DNA of 5,081 nucleotides from assembly GCA_030627475.1 (NCBI GenBank), contig DAOURZ010000127.1:1-5081 (forward strand). The letters are read 5' to 3'. A model generated the notes under the pieces. It saw nothing but the letters and a program-made list of their open reading frames with translations, ran no database searches and was not told the origin of the DNA. The stretch comes from Deltaproteobacteria bacterium. Lineage in GTDB: Bacteria; Desulfobacterota; Desulfobacteria; Desulfobacterales; ETH-SRB1. The position numbers and the translations under genes were made by a program. Of the stretch, positions 1 through 5,006 are shown in pieces. Position 1 is the first letter of the stretch, and each line of letters begins with the position of its first letter.

Positions 1-558
1 ATAAGCAGGAAATGGCAGACTATCAAGGTTAACTGTTTTAGTCCTGTGGCCGGTAAAACAAATTTCGCCTTTCGCATCCCGTAATACCAGCCCTTTCACT
101 GAATCGGCTTCCTCATGGCTTTTCTCAATTAGTTCGGTAAGGGTTTGCTCACCTTCACCAACTACAACAAAATCAATTACTTTAAATTTTTCAAGTACTT
201 GATTCTTAAGCGCTGAAACATGGGGACCGCCGAATACAGTTTTTATGTCAGGCAAAAAACTTCTGGCCAGATCCGCAATTCGAATACCATCAAAAAAGGT
301 GGAGGTTGTGCAGCTCAGCCCGATAAAAGATGGTTTTATTGTTAGCAGGTAGTCACGGATAAAAAAGTCTGAGTCAGGCCTGGCATAGCAGTCAACAATA
401 TTCGCATTAATACCCTCCCTTTCCAGATAGGCAGCAATACTTGCCAGCCCAAGAGGAGGGACGATGTTTGCCAGCCTGGAGATATCCCTGCCGGCAGATT
501 CCTTCCGGTAGCCCAGAGGATGGACCAGAAGAATATTTTTTTGATTAAGTTTCGTCAT
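1..558 (-). CDS. B12-binding domain radical SAM protein, N-terminal part (runs off left edge)
   Basis: This is the first 186 codons of a gene whose 3' end lies beyond base 1. The translation (MTKLNQKNILLVHP...) is a cobalamin-binding Rossmann domain as found at the N-terminus of class B radical SAM enzymes such as BchE-like proteins. It begins with a hydrophobic strand and VHPLGY (residues 9-16), followed by PPLGLASIAAYLEREG (34-49), IGLSCTTS (79-86), GGPH (110-113), VVGEGE (132-137) and the pre-barrel motif LPFPAY (181-186). That last motif normally sits just before the CxxxCxxC segment, so the cluster-binding core should start just outside the window. No DxHxxG base-off motif is present, as in many B12 radical SAM proteins. 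The start is uncertain: ATG at 558 or an in-frame ATG at 576 (adding MHNDYK), neither with a clear Shine-Dalgarno. The substrate cannot be told; methyl transfer or ring rearrangement are typical of the family. Confidence 0.93.
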   Translation of the reverse strand, partial: MTKLNQKNILLVHPLGYRKESAGRDISRLANIVPPLGLASIAAYLEREGINANIVDCYARPDSDFFIRDYLLTIKPSFIGLSCTTSTFFDGIRIADLARSFLPDIKTVFGGPHVSALKNQVLEKFKVIDFVVVGEGEQTLTELIEKSHEEADSVKGLVLRDAKGEICFTGHRTKTVNLDSLPFPAY

Positions 559-604
559 TTTGTAATCGTTATGCATCCGGATATAAAATTTTTATTGCTC
601 TCTG

Positions 605-633
605 TTTATAATACTATATTTAATCTTTTTCAA
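605..633 (-). promoter_or_regulatory. Candidate sigma70 promoter for the left radical SAM gene
   Basis: On the minus strand there is TTGAAA (633-628), a 17-base AT-rich spacer, then TATAAA (610-605). Each box differs from consensus by one base (TTGACA/TATAAT) and the spacing is ideal. Transcription would start near 598, giving a leader of about 22 bases to ATG 576 or about 40 to ATG 558. The region is very AT-rich, so a chance match is possible. Confidence 0.45.
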
Positions 634-713
634 TAAGTTGTTCAACATTTCTATTAATTCAGTATTGCCTCAATAAAGATACAGTGGTATAGCAAAGTCT
701 GTTTGTGACTTAG

Positions 714-791
714 GAAGTTGTTCTGTATGGCTCCCGCGCCAAAGGCAACTATAAATCAGTGTCTGATGTTGACCTGGCATTAATAAGGTAA
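714..791 (+). pseudogene. Relic of a minimal nucleotidyltransferase (MNT / MntA-like) gene
   Basis: Between stop codons at 711-713 and 789-791 one frame reads EVVLYGS followed by RAKGNYKSVSDVDLALIR. This contains a perfect GS-x10-DxD motif (GS at 729-734, DVD at 765-773), the nucleotide- and metal-binding signature of DNA polymerase beta-type minimal nucleotidyltransferases, including the MntA antitoxins that AMPylate HEPN toxins. The usual hydrophobic strand (VVLYG) precedes it. Intact members of the family are around 100-140 residues; here only about 25 codons survive, no start codon lies in frame, and the C-terminal part is replaced by stops. I see no HEPN partner in the window. The match is specific enough that chance is unlikely. 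A sequencing frameshift could exaggerate the damage, but the stops on both sides argue for real decay. Confidence 0.72.
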
Positions 792-835
792 AAAATTGAA
801 CGAAATCAGTCTTGATATGAAAGGAAACAAAACAA

Positions 836-1096
836 ATGAAAGACGAAAAAGGACTATATTATCATCCTTTCCCTCAAAATAAAAAAGTCCGTATGTATGT
901 GAGCGGATCAGAAGGTAATATGTTTTTCAGGCTCTGGAATTCGGACGACCCTGCTTTGTGGACAGATCACAAATGGGTGCCTTACGATGCGATCAAACAG
1001 GCTTCAGGCATGTATAAAGGCAAAGACTTTGATCCAGGCCGGACATACGATATTGAGCTGGCAAAAGTACTTATTCAGGAAGATTCAAATCCCTGA
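836..1096 (+). CDS. Small conserved-looking protein of unknown function (86 aa)
   Basis: I do not recognise a named family. The protein is soluble, with no signal peptide or membrane segment, and is rich in aromatic residues. Notable blocks are YYHPFPQNKKVRMYV (residues 8-22), FFRLWNSDDPALW (30-42), HKWVPYDAI (45-53), MYKGKDFDP (59-67) and YDIELAKVLI (71-80). The alternation of a short beta-like N-terminus with a W/D-rich middle suggests a compact globular domain, and the composition is that of a genuine gene. The ATG at 836 has AAGGA at 821-825, ten bases upstream, an acceptable ribosome binding site. It is transcribed towards the zraP-like gene, with only 13 bases between the two stop codons. 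It lies just downstream of the nucleotidyltransferase relic but shows no similarity to HEPN or MNT proteins. Confidence 0.75.
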   Translation: MKDEKGLYYHPFPQNKKVRMYVSGSEGNMFFRLWNSDDPALWTDHKWVPYDAIKQASGMYKGKDFDPGRTYDIELAKVLIQEDSNP

Positions 1097-1109
1097 AATA
1101 ATAAATTCG

Positions 1110-1592
1110 CTACCACCCGCCCGGGCAATCCCAGCCTTGACTGCCGAATTTCTGGCGGCACTGCAAAAGATGCTGGTTGCGCATTTTTAAAAGTTGAATC
1201 TGGAGTTCGGATACTTCATTTGACAGTTTTTTAATCCTGTCTTTATCCATTTCCGACTGTGTCCATAATGTTCTCAGTTCAACACGTTTTGCAGCCAGCT
1301 TCATTCTTAAATCCATGGTATCCATCATATGAGCTGCTCGCATTTTCTGCCATTTTTTTCTGTGTTCCGGTTTCATGGACTTCAAGGCTCCGGGCTTATT
1401 GCAACAGCCCCGTCTTGGCATACCGCATTCCTCCTCCATCCTGCAACCGGATCTCATGCCATATCCGGATCCCATCATATGGTAACCGTATCCGTAATCA
1501 CCGGAAAGCCCCTCTTTTTCCTCACAAAAAGCAGTGGCGGCCATAAAAACCGTCAGTCCAATAACGACAACCACCATTAACAATTTTTTCAT
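1110..1592 (-). CDS. ZraP/CpxP/Spy-like periplasmic metal-binding chaperone
   Basis: This 160-residue protein has an N-terminal signal peptide (MKKLLMVVVVIGLTVFMAAT, then AFCEE). The residue before C23 is F, so it does not fit a lipobox and the protein is probably released into the periplasm. A Gly/Tyr/Met/Cys-rich segment (31-64: HMMGSGYGM, CRMEEECGM, GCC) resembles a metal-binding region. It is followed by a long amphipathic helical part (73-150) with KPEHRKKWQKM and LRMKLAAKRVELRTLW, which match the helices of E. coli ZraP (LRQQL..KRYE.NAL). Cysteines are at 23, 50, 56, 63, 64, 145 and 156. Relatives are stress-induced chaperones, and ZraP binds zinc. The reading frame is open upstream for another 104 codons, but the signal peptide and AAGGAGG (1601-1607) place the start at 1592. 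It follows the radical SAM gene on the same strand by 98 bases; no clear promoter of its own is visible. Confidence 0.87.
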   Translation of the reverse strand: MKKLLMVVVVIGLTVFMAATAFCEEKEGLSGDYGYGYHMMGSGYGMRSGCRMEEECGMPRRGCCNKPGALKSMKPEHRKKWQKMRAAHMMDTMDLRMKLAAKRVELRTLWTQSEMDKDRIKKLSNEVSELQIQLLKMRNQHLLQCRQKFGSQGWDCPGGW

Positions 1593-1600
1593 CTTGTTTT

Positions 1601-1607
1601 CCTCCTT
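1601..1607 (-). promoter_or_regulatory. Ribosome binding site fixing the zraP-like start
   Basis: On the minus strand AAGGAGG (1607-1601) stands eight bases before ATG 1592-1590. This decides the start against a much longer open frame beginning at 1904, whose extra 104 codons overlap the end of the radical SAM gene and have no family resemblance. Confidence 0.85.
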
Positions 1608-1690
1608 TTTGATCCAAAGATTACGCATATTTTTCTGCCTGAGCGTATCTGCACGCAGACATCTGTGAATTACAGGGTTAATTTTTCCGA

Positions 1691-3130
1691 TCACCAGTAC
1701 TTCCGATCGTATTCCCGGTACATCCGGTACATCTGCCAGCCGAATTTCATGCCGCCCAGCACGAACTTGATGTGGTCGCGCAAAGGCAGTTTTACTTTGT
1801 TGACCTTCGCCGGAATCCTTGCTGCACCTAATGCGTAAAGGATAGAGAAGTAGCGATAAAATTTCTTTAATGGAAGTTTGGTTGGGAGAATCGTGTGCAG
1901 ACAATCGTAGTAAAAACAGGGGTCATCGCAGATGAACTTGTCCCGGGATTCATTGAATTCCTGTGTCCCCGGCGGCGGGGAGTAGACGGTGAATGCGAAT
2001 TCAGCCGGCGCAATTTCCTTGATTGCTCTTTGGACAGCCAAAAAGTCTTTTTCCTCGAAATCCGGATTTACCATCAAAGCGGCATGAATATTTAGATTTA
2101 ATTTTCGCAGGATTTCACGGGCTTCCCTGTTCTGGGATGCCGTTGCCTTTTTATTGTAGGCGTTGAGATTCTCATCCTCCAGTGATTCGAAACCGATGTA
2201 GACAAGCTCCAGACCGGCTTTTTTCCACAGATCGAACAGCTCCGGATGTTTACACACCGTGTCGCTACGGGCCCAGGAAATGTATTTCTTTTTGATACCA
2301 CGTTCGATCAGCATTTCAGCCATTCGCTGCATCCGATTTGTATTGATAAAAGTCTCGTCATCGACAAAGTATATATACTTCTGTGGTAGGGAGGCAATCT
2401 CTTCGACTACATCCTCAACGTCACGCTGGAGGTACTTGCCTTTAGCCAGAAAATGGACCACGCAGAAGCTGCAACGGTTTGGACAGCCAGCGCTGGTGCG
2501 CACACATGCGATTTCGGGAAACAAGGTGTCTATCTTCTCGCCCGGCTTGCCGTAGCAGATGCAGAAGTACTTCGACATATCGACCAGTTCACGGCGCGGT
2601 AAGGTGTTGATGCCATCCAAATGTAATGCCGGCGGTGATTTCATTGCCAGTTTGTCGAAGTTCGGCGATGCCGTGGGCAGAATCCAATCAGACTCCGGTA
2701 GCGATTCATTCTTCTCTATGGCAGTGATCACAATCTTCATGGCGGACACACCGTCGCCTCGAACGATGAAGTCGAAGATGTCCGGGTACTTGCAGTCAGT
2801 AGGCATACTGGAAGCATGTACTCCTCCGATGCACGTTATAGCATTCGGCAGAAGCTGCCTGGTAATTGCCGCCAGTTCGCGATTCGTGTGAAACTGACTG
2901 GAGAAACCTCCGAAACCGACCAGGTTCGGCTGGTATTCCTGTAAAACACTCTGAAATGCATCAATCGGTTTATCTTCAACCGCCAGGTCACAGATTCTCA
3001 CATCATGCGGGGGGCGAATAGCACCGGCAATGAGTTCCTGAGCATAGGGCTCCAGTCGCAACATTGACTGAAGCCACTGCGAAGTCGGCAAAAAAGCATG
3101 TGGTCTTACCAGTAATACTTTTAGATTCAT
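1691..3130 (-). CDS. B12-binding radical SAM protein, HpnR-like layout
   Basis: This complete 479-residue enzyme has an N-terminal cobalamin-binding Rossmann domain (about 1-140: MNLKVLLVRP, LRLEPYAQELIAGAIR at 25-40, IGGVHASS 101-108, FIVRGDG 121-127) and a radical SAM barrel. C216, C220 and C223 (AGCPNRCSFC) bind the [4Fe-4S] cluster that cleaves S-adenosylmethionine; FVDDETFI (255-262) and IGFES (312-316) are typical barrel strands. From memory, the layout LRLEP...FVDD..FI...KKAGLE...LPTKLPL..FY (416-425) resembles the hopanoid C-3 methylase HpnR more than BchE, which suggests a B12-dependent methyltransferase, possibly on a lipid. No hopanoid genes are in the window, so the substrate stays open. 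There is no DxHxxG motif. ATG 3130 has only a weak GGA upstream, but the Rossmann strand begins right after it. It probably leads an operon with the zraP-like gene. Confidence 0.93.
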   Translation of the reverse strand: MNLKVLLVRPHAFLPTSQWLQSMLRLEPYAQELIAGAIRPPHDVRICDLAVEDKPIDAFQSVLQEYQPNLVGFGGFSSQFHTNRELAAITRQLLPNAITCIGGVHASSMPTDCKYPDIFDFIVRGDGVSAMKIVITAIEKNESLPESDWILPTASPNFDKLAMKSPPALHLDGINTLPRRELVDMSKYFCICYGKPGEKIDTLFPEIACVRTSAGCPNRCSFCVVHFLAKGKYLQRDVEDVVEEIASLPQKYIYFVDDETFINTNRMQRMAEMLIERGIKKKYISWARSDTVCKHPELFDLWKKAGLELVYIGFESLEDENLNAYNKKATASQNREAREILRKLNLNIHAALMVNPDFEEKDFLAVQRAIKEIAPAEFAFTVYSPPPGTQEFNESRDKFICDDPCFYYDCLHTILPTKLPLKKFYRYFSILYALGAARIPAKVNKVKLPLRDHIKFVLGGMKFGWQMYRMYREYDRKYW

Positions 3131-3174
3131 ATCAGCAATTTTCCAATTTTGATTCAGTTAAAGTGGACACCTAA

Positions 3175-3200
3175 TCGCCTGGTTTTAGGCGAGATTTTTT
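3175..3200 (+). terminator. Terminator-like hairpin with T-tract
   Basis: TCGCCT (3175-3180) pairs perfectly with AGGCGA (3187-3192) around a six-base GGTTTT loop, followed after GA by six T (3195-3200). This has the form of a weak intrinsic terminator read on the plus strand. No plus-strand gene ends nearby, so it would stop only antisense transcription across the radical SAM gene, or be a remnant of an inserted element. An alternative five-bp pairing CCTAA (3170-3174) with TTAGG (3185-3189) excludes the first hairpin. Confidence 0.35.
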
Positions 3201-3217
3201 CGCAAAATAGTCGTAAA

Positions 3218-3248
3218 CAGTCGACTGATATTGATTAAATCAATTGAT
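3218..3248. promoter_or_regulatory. Two perfect 10-bp palindromes, 21 bp centre to centre
   Basis: CAGTCGACTG (3218-3227) and ATCAATTGAT (3239-3248) are each identical to their own reverse complement. Their centres are 21 bp apart, about two helical turns, so dimeric regulators bound to them would face the same side of the DNA. They lie in the divergent promoter region between the radical SAM gene and the lipoprotein genes. That they are operators is an inference. Confidence 0.35.
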
Positions 3249-3273
3249 ATTATTGATAATAAACATTGATTTT
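3230..3273. repeat. ATTGAT box array (22-bp periodic imperfect tandem repeat)
   Basis: ATTGAT occurs at 3230-3235, 3243-3248, 3252-3257 and 3265-3270, with start-to-start spacing 13, 9 and 13. This makes two 22-bp units (3230-3251 and 3252-3273) identical at 16 of 22 positions, with both boxes conserved and the linker diverged. The pattern fits iterated binding sites for a regulator, but the sequence is AT-rich and simple, so slippage or chance cannot be excluded. Confidence 0.45.
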
Positions 3274-3293
3274 TTCATTCAATGATGTATAAA
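3266..3293 (+). promoter_or_regulatory. Candidate sigma70 promoter for the lipoprotein pair
   Basis: TTGATT (3266-3271), a 16-base spacer and TATAAA (3288-3293) form a reasonable promoter. The -35 box overlaps the last ATTGAT box, so a protein bound there could compete with RNA polymerase. The leader to the TTG start would be about 220 bases, which is long; a nearer promoter is not evident to me. Confidence 0.3.
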
Positions 3294-3511
3294 AAAAATA
3301 ATTGTGTCAAGAACTTTCCCGTTCAATGGTGCAAAATCAATCGACACGTATGCATTAAACTTACTATTGCTCCGATAAAAAAATAATGATATCAAAAAGC
3401 AGGTACTTTCCTTCATTGTTAAAATAAAACCTGTGTTTTTTCAACGTGTATTTTTGAGCTAAAACAATAAAGAACAGAGCAATGTCCTGTAGGAAAACGG
3501 GAGATTACTAT

Positions 3512-3518
3512 AAGGAGG
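3512..3518 (+). promoter_or_regulatory. Ribosome binding site that selects a TTG start
   Basis: AAGGAGG (3512-3518) stands five bases before TTG 3524-3526. It lies inside the longer frame opened by ATG 3482, and the signal peptide begins right at the TTG, so it decides the start. Confidence 0.75.
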
Positions 3519-3523
3519 TTGAT

Positions 3524-3820
3524 TTGAAAGCTAAAATATTACCGGCCATTGTGCTTGCAATTATTTTTACTGGCAGTGGTTGTGCATATGTCAATATTAA
3601 GACCCCCTTTGATATAGATATCAACAGAACTGATTTGGGCACAAAGAAGGGGATCGCTACTGCTTACAGCCTTTTGTGGCTTGTATCCTGGGGAGATGCC
3701 GGATATGCCGCCGCCGCCCGAAATGGTGATATAACGGTTCTGAAGCACGCAGACCAGGAGATGCAGCAAATCTTGTTAGGTTTGTATACCAGGTGGCGAG
3801 TTGTGGTTTACGGTGATTAG
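3524..3820 (+). CDS. TRL-like family lipoprotein (98 aa, TTG start)
   Basis: Read from TTG 3524 the protein is MKAKILPAIVLAIIFTGSGC followed by AYVNIKTPFD. This is a short lipoprotein signal with the presumed lipidated cysteine at C20; GSGC is a loose lipobox, since position -3 is Gly. With Ala after the cysteine, outer-membrane sorting is expected in a Gram-negative cell. The C-terminal domain shows the TRL-like (PF13146-type) pattern: GIATAYSLLWLVSWGDAG (43-60), AAAARNGDITVLKHAD (62-77) and ILLGLYTRWRVVVYGD (83-98), matching family blocks such as G.A....LGLV..GDA...AA..NGGI.....D....LG.....VYG. The molecular role of this family is not established to my knowledge. A longer version from ATG 3482 would put 14 hydrophilic residues ahead of the signal peptide and lacks a ribosome binding site. 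It is followed after 26 bases by a second small lipoprotein gene, probably in one operon. Confidence 0.82.
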   Translation: MKAKILPAIVLAIIFTGSGCAYVNIKTPFDIDINRTDLGTKKGIATAYSLLWLVSWGDAGYAAAARNGDITVLKHADQEMQQILLGLYTRWRVVVYGD

Positions 3821-3846
3821 GAACTGGGCAGGGGGGAGAAAGAATA

Positions 3847-4209
3847 GTGTCAAGTAAAAGACTTATTATTTTTTTGTGCCTTTTTTTGTCTCTTTTTATT
3901 CTTTCAGGGTGCTTAACCTTTGGAAAAATGGGCAGTAATTCTCTGAAGGGTTATGTTTTTAAATTTGTCAAGGTTCCGTTGACAATGAATTTAGACAATA
4001 CGCCTGTCACCATCTTTCAATCAAATGGAAAAATTATTAAAATAGAGGAACCTTTTTCAGGCTATGGTTTTTATGCTGAATTTAACTCCAATGCTATCGG
4101 AGATATAGCAAAGAAACACGGATTGAAAAAAGTCTATTTTGCTGATCTCAAGATCTTCAGTATTCTTGGAATATTTAAATACAAAGAAGTACATATATAT
4201 GGGGAGTAG
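3847..4209 (+). CDS. Divergent TRL-like lipoprotein (120 aa, GTG start)
   Basis: The start is GTG 3847, behind GGGGGGAG (3831-3838) at eight bases. The N-terminus is a clear lipoprotein signal, a hydrophobic run of about 14 residues ending in the canonical lipobox LSGC (19-22), so C22 should carry the lipid; Leu at +2 predicts the outer membrane. The middle (35-80: GYVFKFVKVPLTMNLDNTPV, then IFQSNGKI) is beta-rich. The C-terminus AIGDIAKKHGLKKVYFAD (83-100) and SILGIFKYKEVHIYGE (105-120) lines up with the end of TRL-like proteins (AAKNGGI.K....D....LGI......VYGE) and with its neighbour upstream, though the GDA block is not recognisable. I infer a diverged paralogue; function is unknown. It is very AT-rich at the start (runs of T in the signal sequence). 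No T-tract terminator follows. Confidence 0.8.
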   Translation: MSSKRLIIFLCLFLSLFILSGCLTFGKMGSNSLKGYVFKFVKVPLTMNLDNTPVTIFQSNGKIIKIEEPFSGYGFYAEFNSNAIGDIAKKHGLKKVYFADLKIFSILGIFKYKEVHIYGE

Positions 4210-4217
4210 AAACAACA

Positions 4218-4234
4218 GAAGAAACATGTTCTTC
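4218..4234. repeat. Short inverted repeat after the lipoprotein genes
   Basis: GAAGAA (4218-4223) and TTCTTC (4229-4234) can pair around a five-base ACATG loop, eight bases after the stop codon. It has no T-tract on either strand and only two G-C pairs, so it is at most a weak stem and not a convincing terminator. Confidence 0.25.
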
Positions 4235-4333
4235 CTGAACAACTTTATATCAAATGCATCTCGGGATCATCAAGATAATGAAAGAAGAAGGCGATGATAG
4301 CCTGGCACAACACGTATGACTCCATAATGACCG

Positions 4334-4339
4334 TATAAT
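4334..4339 (+). promoter_or_regulatory. Perfect TATAAT box close to the antitoxin start
   Basis: TATAAT stands 14 bases before ATG 4354. No good -35 box lies 16-18 bases upstream. Transcription from it would begin at about 4346, inside the AGGTGA ribosome binding site (4344-4349), so a transcript from it would be almost leaderless. CATAAT at 4323-4328 is an alternative -10 that would keep the site. Either could serve an autoregulated toxin-antitoxin promoter. Confidence 0.25.
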
Positions 4340-4353
4340 CGGCAGGTGACACA

Positions 4354-4665
4354 ATGCTTAACATACAGTTAGATGTTCATCCACAAACAGAGCAACGGCT
4401 CAAGAAACTTTTAAACGTGATCAATGATCAGGAAGTTTTTGCTCAACATCTTCTTGACTATCATATTGCCGAGCTAAAAAAGGGAATTCTGAATATTCGC
4501 CTTGATCTCAAACAGTTTGAAGACACCTATCAGATTTCGACAAAACATTTTTATCAACAATTTGCAGAAGGCTCACTAATAGATGATCGTGAAGAGTACA
4601 TGATTTGGGCAGGATTGTATGAAATGTTAAGCGAGAATGAACACCGTCTTCAGGAACTTGCATGA
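4354..4665 (+). CDS. Antitoxin candidate, partner of a TumE-family toxin
   Basis: This 103-residue soluble protein is encoded just ahead of the toxin candidate; its stop overlaps the toxin start as ATGA (4662-4665), so the two are translationally coupled. Residues 1-45 (MLNIQLDVHPQTEQRLKKLL, then NVINDQEVFAQHLLDYHIAEL) look like a beta strand followed by two helices, as in ribbon-helix-helix DNA-binding antitoxins. The C-terminal half carries ILNIRLDLKQFEDTYQIST (45-63), FYQQFAEGSLIDD (66-78) and WAGLYEML (85-92). I remember this pattern from antitoxin-like proteins paired with such toxins; it probably binds the toxin. AGGTGA (4344-4349) precedes the ATG. It is expected to neutralise the toxin and repress the operon. 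Confidence in the gene is high, in the antitoxin role moderate to good. Confidence 0.82.
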   Translation: MLNIQLDVHPQTEQRLKKLLNVINDQEVFAQHLLDYHIAELKKGILNIRLDLKQFEDTYQISTKHFYQQFAEGSLIDDREEYMIWAGLYEMLSENEHRLQELA

Positions 4666-5006
4666 TCAATAAATATTTTACACAACTTGAACAGATTTTT
4701 CAGCAATTTCCCAATATTCAGACATATACGCTTACCAAAAAAGTCTATAACAACAAACAAGGATTCATCAACGGGATGATTGTCTTTGAAAATGGCTACC
4801 GATTAGACTTTGTTGAAGTCAAGAATACCGATGTCCGGACAAAAATCAAATATCGGTATCAATATATGGACAAACACCTGGAATTGATCTTTCGATACGA
4901 TAATGCTCCGCATTATAAACATTTTCAACAAGAAGAGCGAGAGAGCGCAGAACCAACGTTAGGGGATGTTTTAATGGAAATCGCGGCTACCAGCTTAAGG
5001 CGTTAG
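4662..5006 (+). CDS. TumE-family (DUF6516) toxin candidate
   Basis: The 114-residue product matches the TumE-type toxin family by its central strands and conserved motif: FENGYRLDFVEVKN (42-55), KIKYRYQYMD (61-70) and the hallmark IFRYDNAPHY (76-85), followed by PTLGDVLMEI (98-107) near the end. It is a small cytoplasmic protein with no signal or membrane segment. Relatives are toxins of two-gene modules; the biochemical target is not evident from sequence. It overlaps the preceding gene by four bases (ATGA). Compared with what I remember of the family (NAPHY...FPHHKH...), the stretch after NAPHY is short here and runs straight into KHFQQEERE, so about ten residues with a second His-rich motif seem to be missing. 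Whether this is a compact variant or a deletion that inactivates the toxin is open. Confidence 0.83.
   Translation: MINKYFTQLEQIFQQFPNIQTYTLTKKVYNNKQGFINGMIVFENGYRLDFVEVKNTDVRTKIKYRYQYMDKHLELIFRYDNAPHYKHFQQEERESAEPTLGDVLMEIAATSLRR

Larger units (their letters stand above)
3131..3523. other. Divergent intergenic region, 393 bases, AT-rich
   Basis: This lies between the minus-strand radical SAM gene and the plus-strand lipoprotein pair and carries no credible gene. From left to right it holds AAAGTGGACACC (3160-3171), which resembles the end of an insertion sequence; a hairpin followed by six T (3175-3200); the palindrome CAGTCGACTG (3218-3227); the palindrome ATCAATTGAT (3239-3248) inside an ATTGAT array (3230-3273); and a possible plus-strand promoter (3266-3293). 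From about 3300 to 3500 I see only AT-rich sequence, including a weak AAAAC-CTGT-GTTTT hairpin (3426-3439) that is probably too weak to terminate. An ATG at 3482 opens the lipoprotein frame early but has no ribosome binding site. Confidence 0.7.

Noticed and set aside
1593..1690. Possible sigma54 promoter (AGGCAG...TATGC on the minus strand) for the zraP-like gene, as for zraP in E. coli
   Set aside because: There are 11 instead of 10 bases between GG and GC, and the flanks (TGGCAC, TTGCA) match poorly.
1593..1904. Long minus-strand extension of the zraP-like frame (104 extra codons up to 1904)
   Set aside because: It overlaps the end of the radical SAM gene, precedes a perfect signal peptide with a strong ribosome binding site, and its residues look like out-of-frame translation.
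1259..2891. Several plus-strand open frames of 66-110 codons opposite the radical SAM and zraP-like genes
   Set aside because: They are antisense shadows of well-supported genes, with no motifs or ribosome binding sites.
3230..3273. CRISPR-like array
   Set aside because: Units are only 22 bp, diverged and adjacent without spacers; this is at most a set of binding sites.
3426..3441. AAAAC-CTGT-GTTTT hairpin with T-run upstream of the lipoprotein genes as terminator or attenuator
   Set aside because: The five-bp stem has a single G-C pair; too weak in AT-rich DNA to claim.
4303..4320. TGGCAC upstream of the antitoxin as a sigma54 -24 element
   Set aside because: The expected GC at the -12 position is absent (AT instead).
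4226..4338. Short frames between the lipoprotein and antitoxin genes (e.g. MFFLNNFISN... from 4226, MIAWHNTYDS... from 4294)
   Set aside because: They have 23 and 14 residues, no ribosome binding site and no family resemblance; probably chance.
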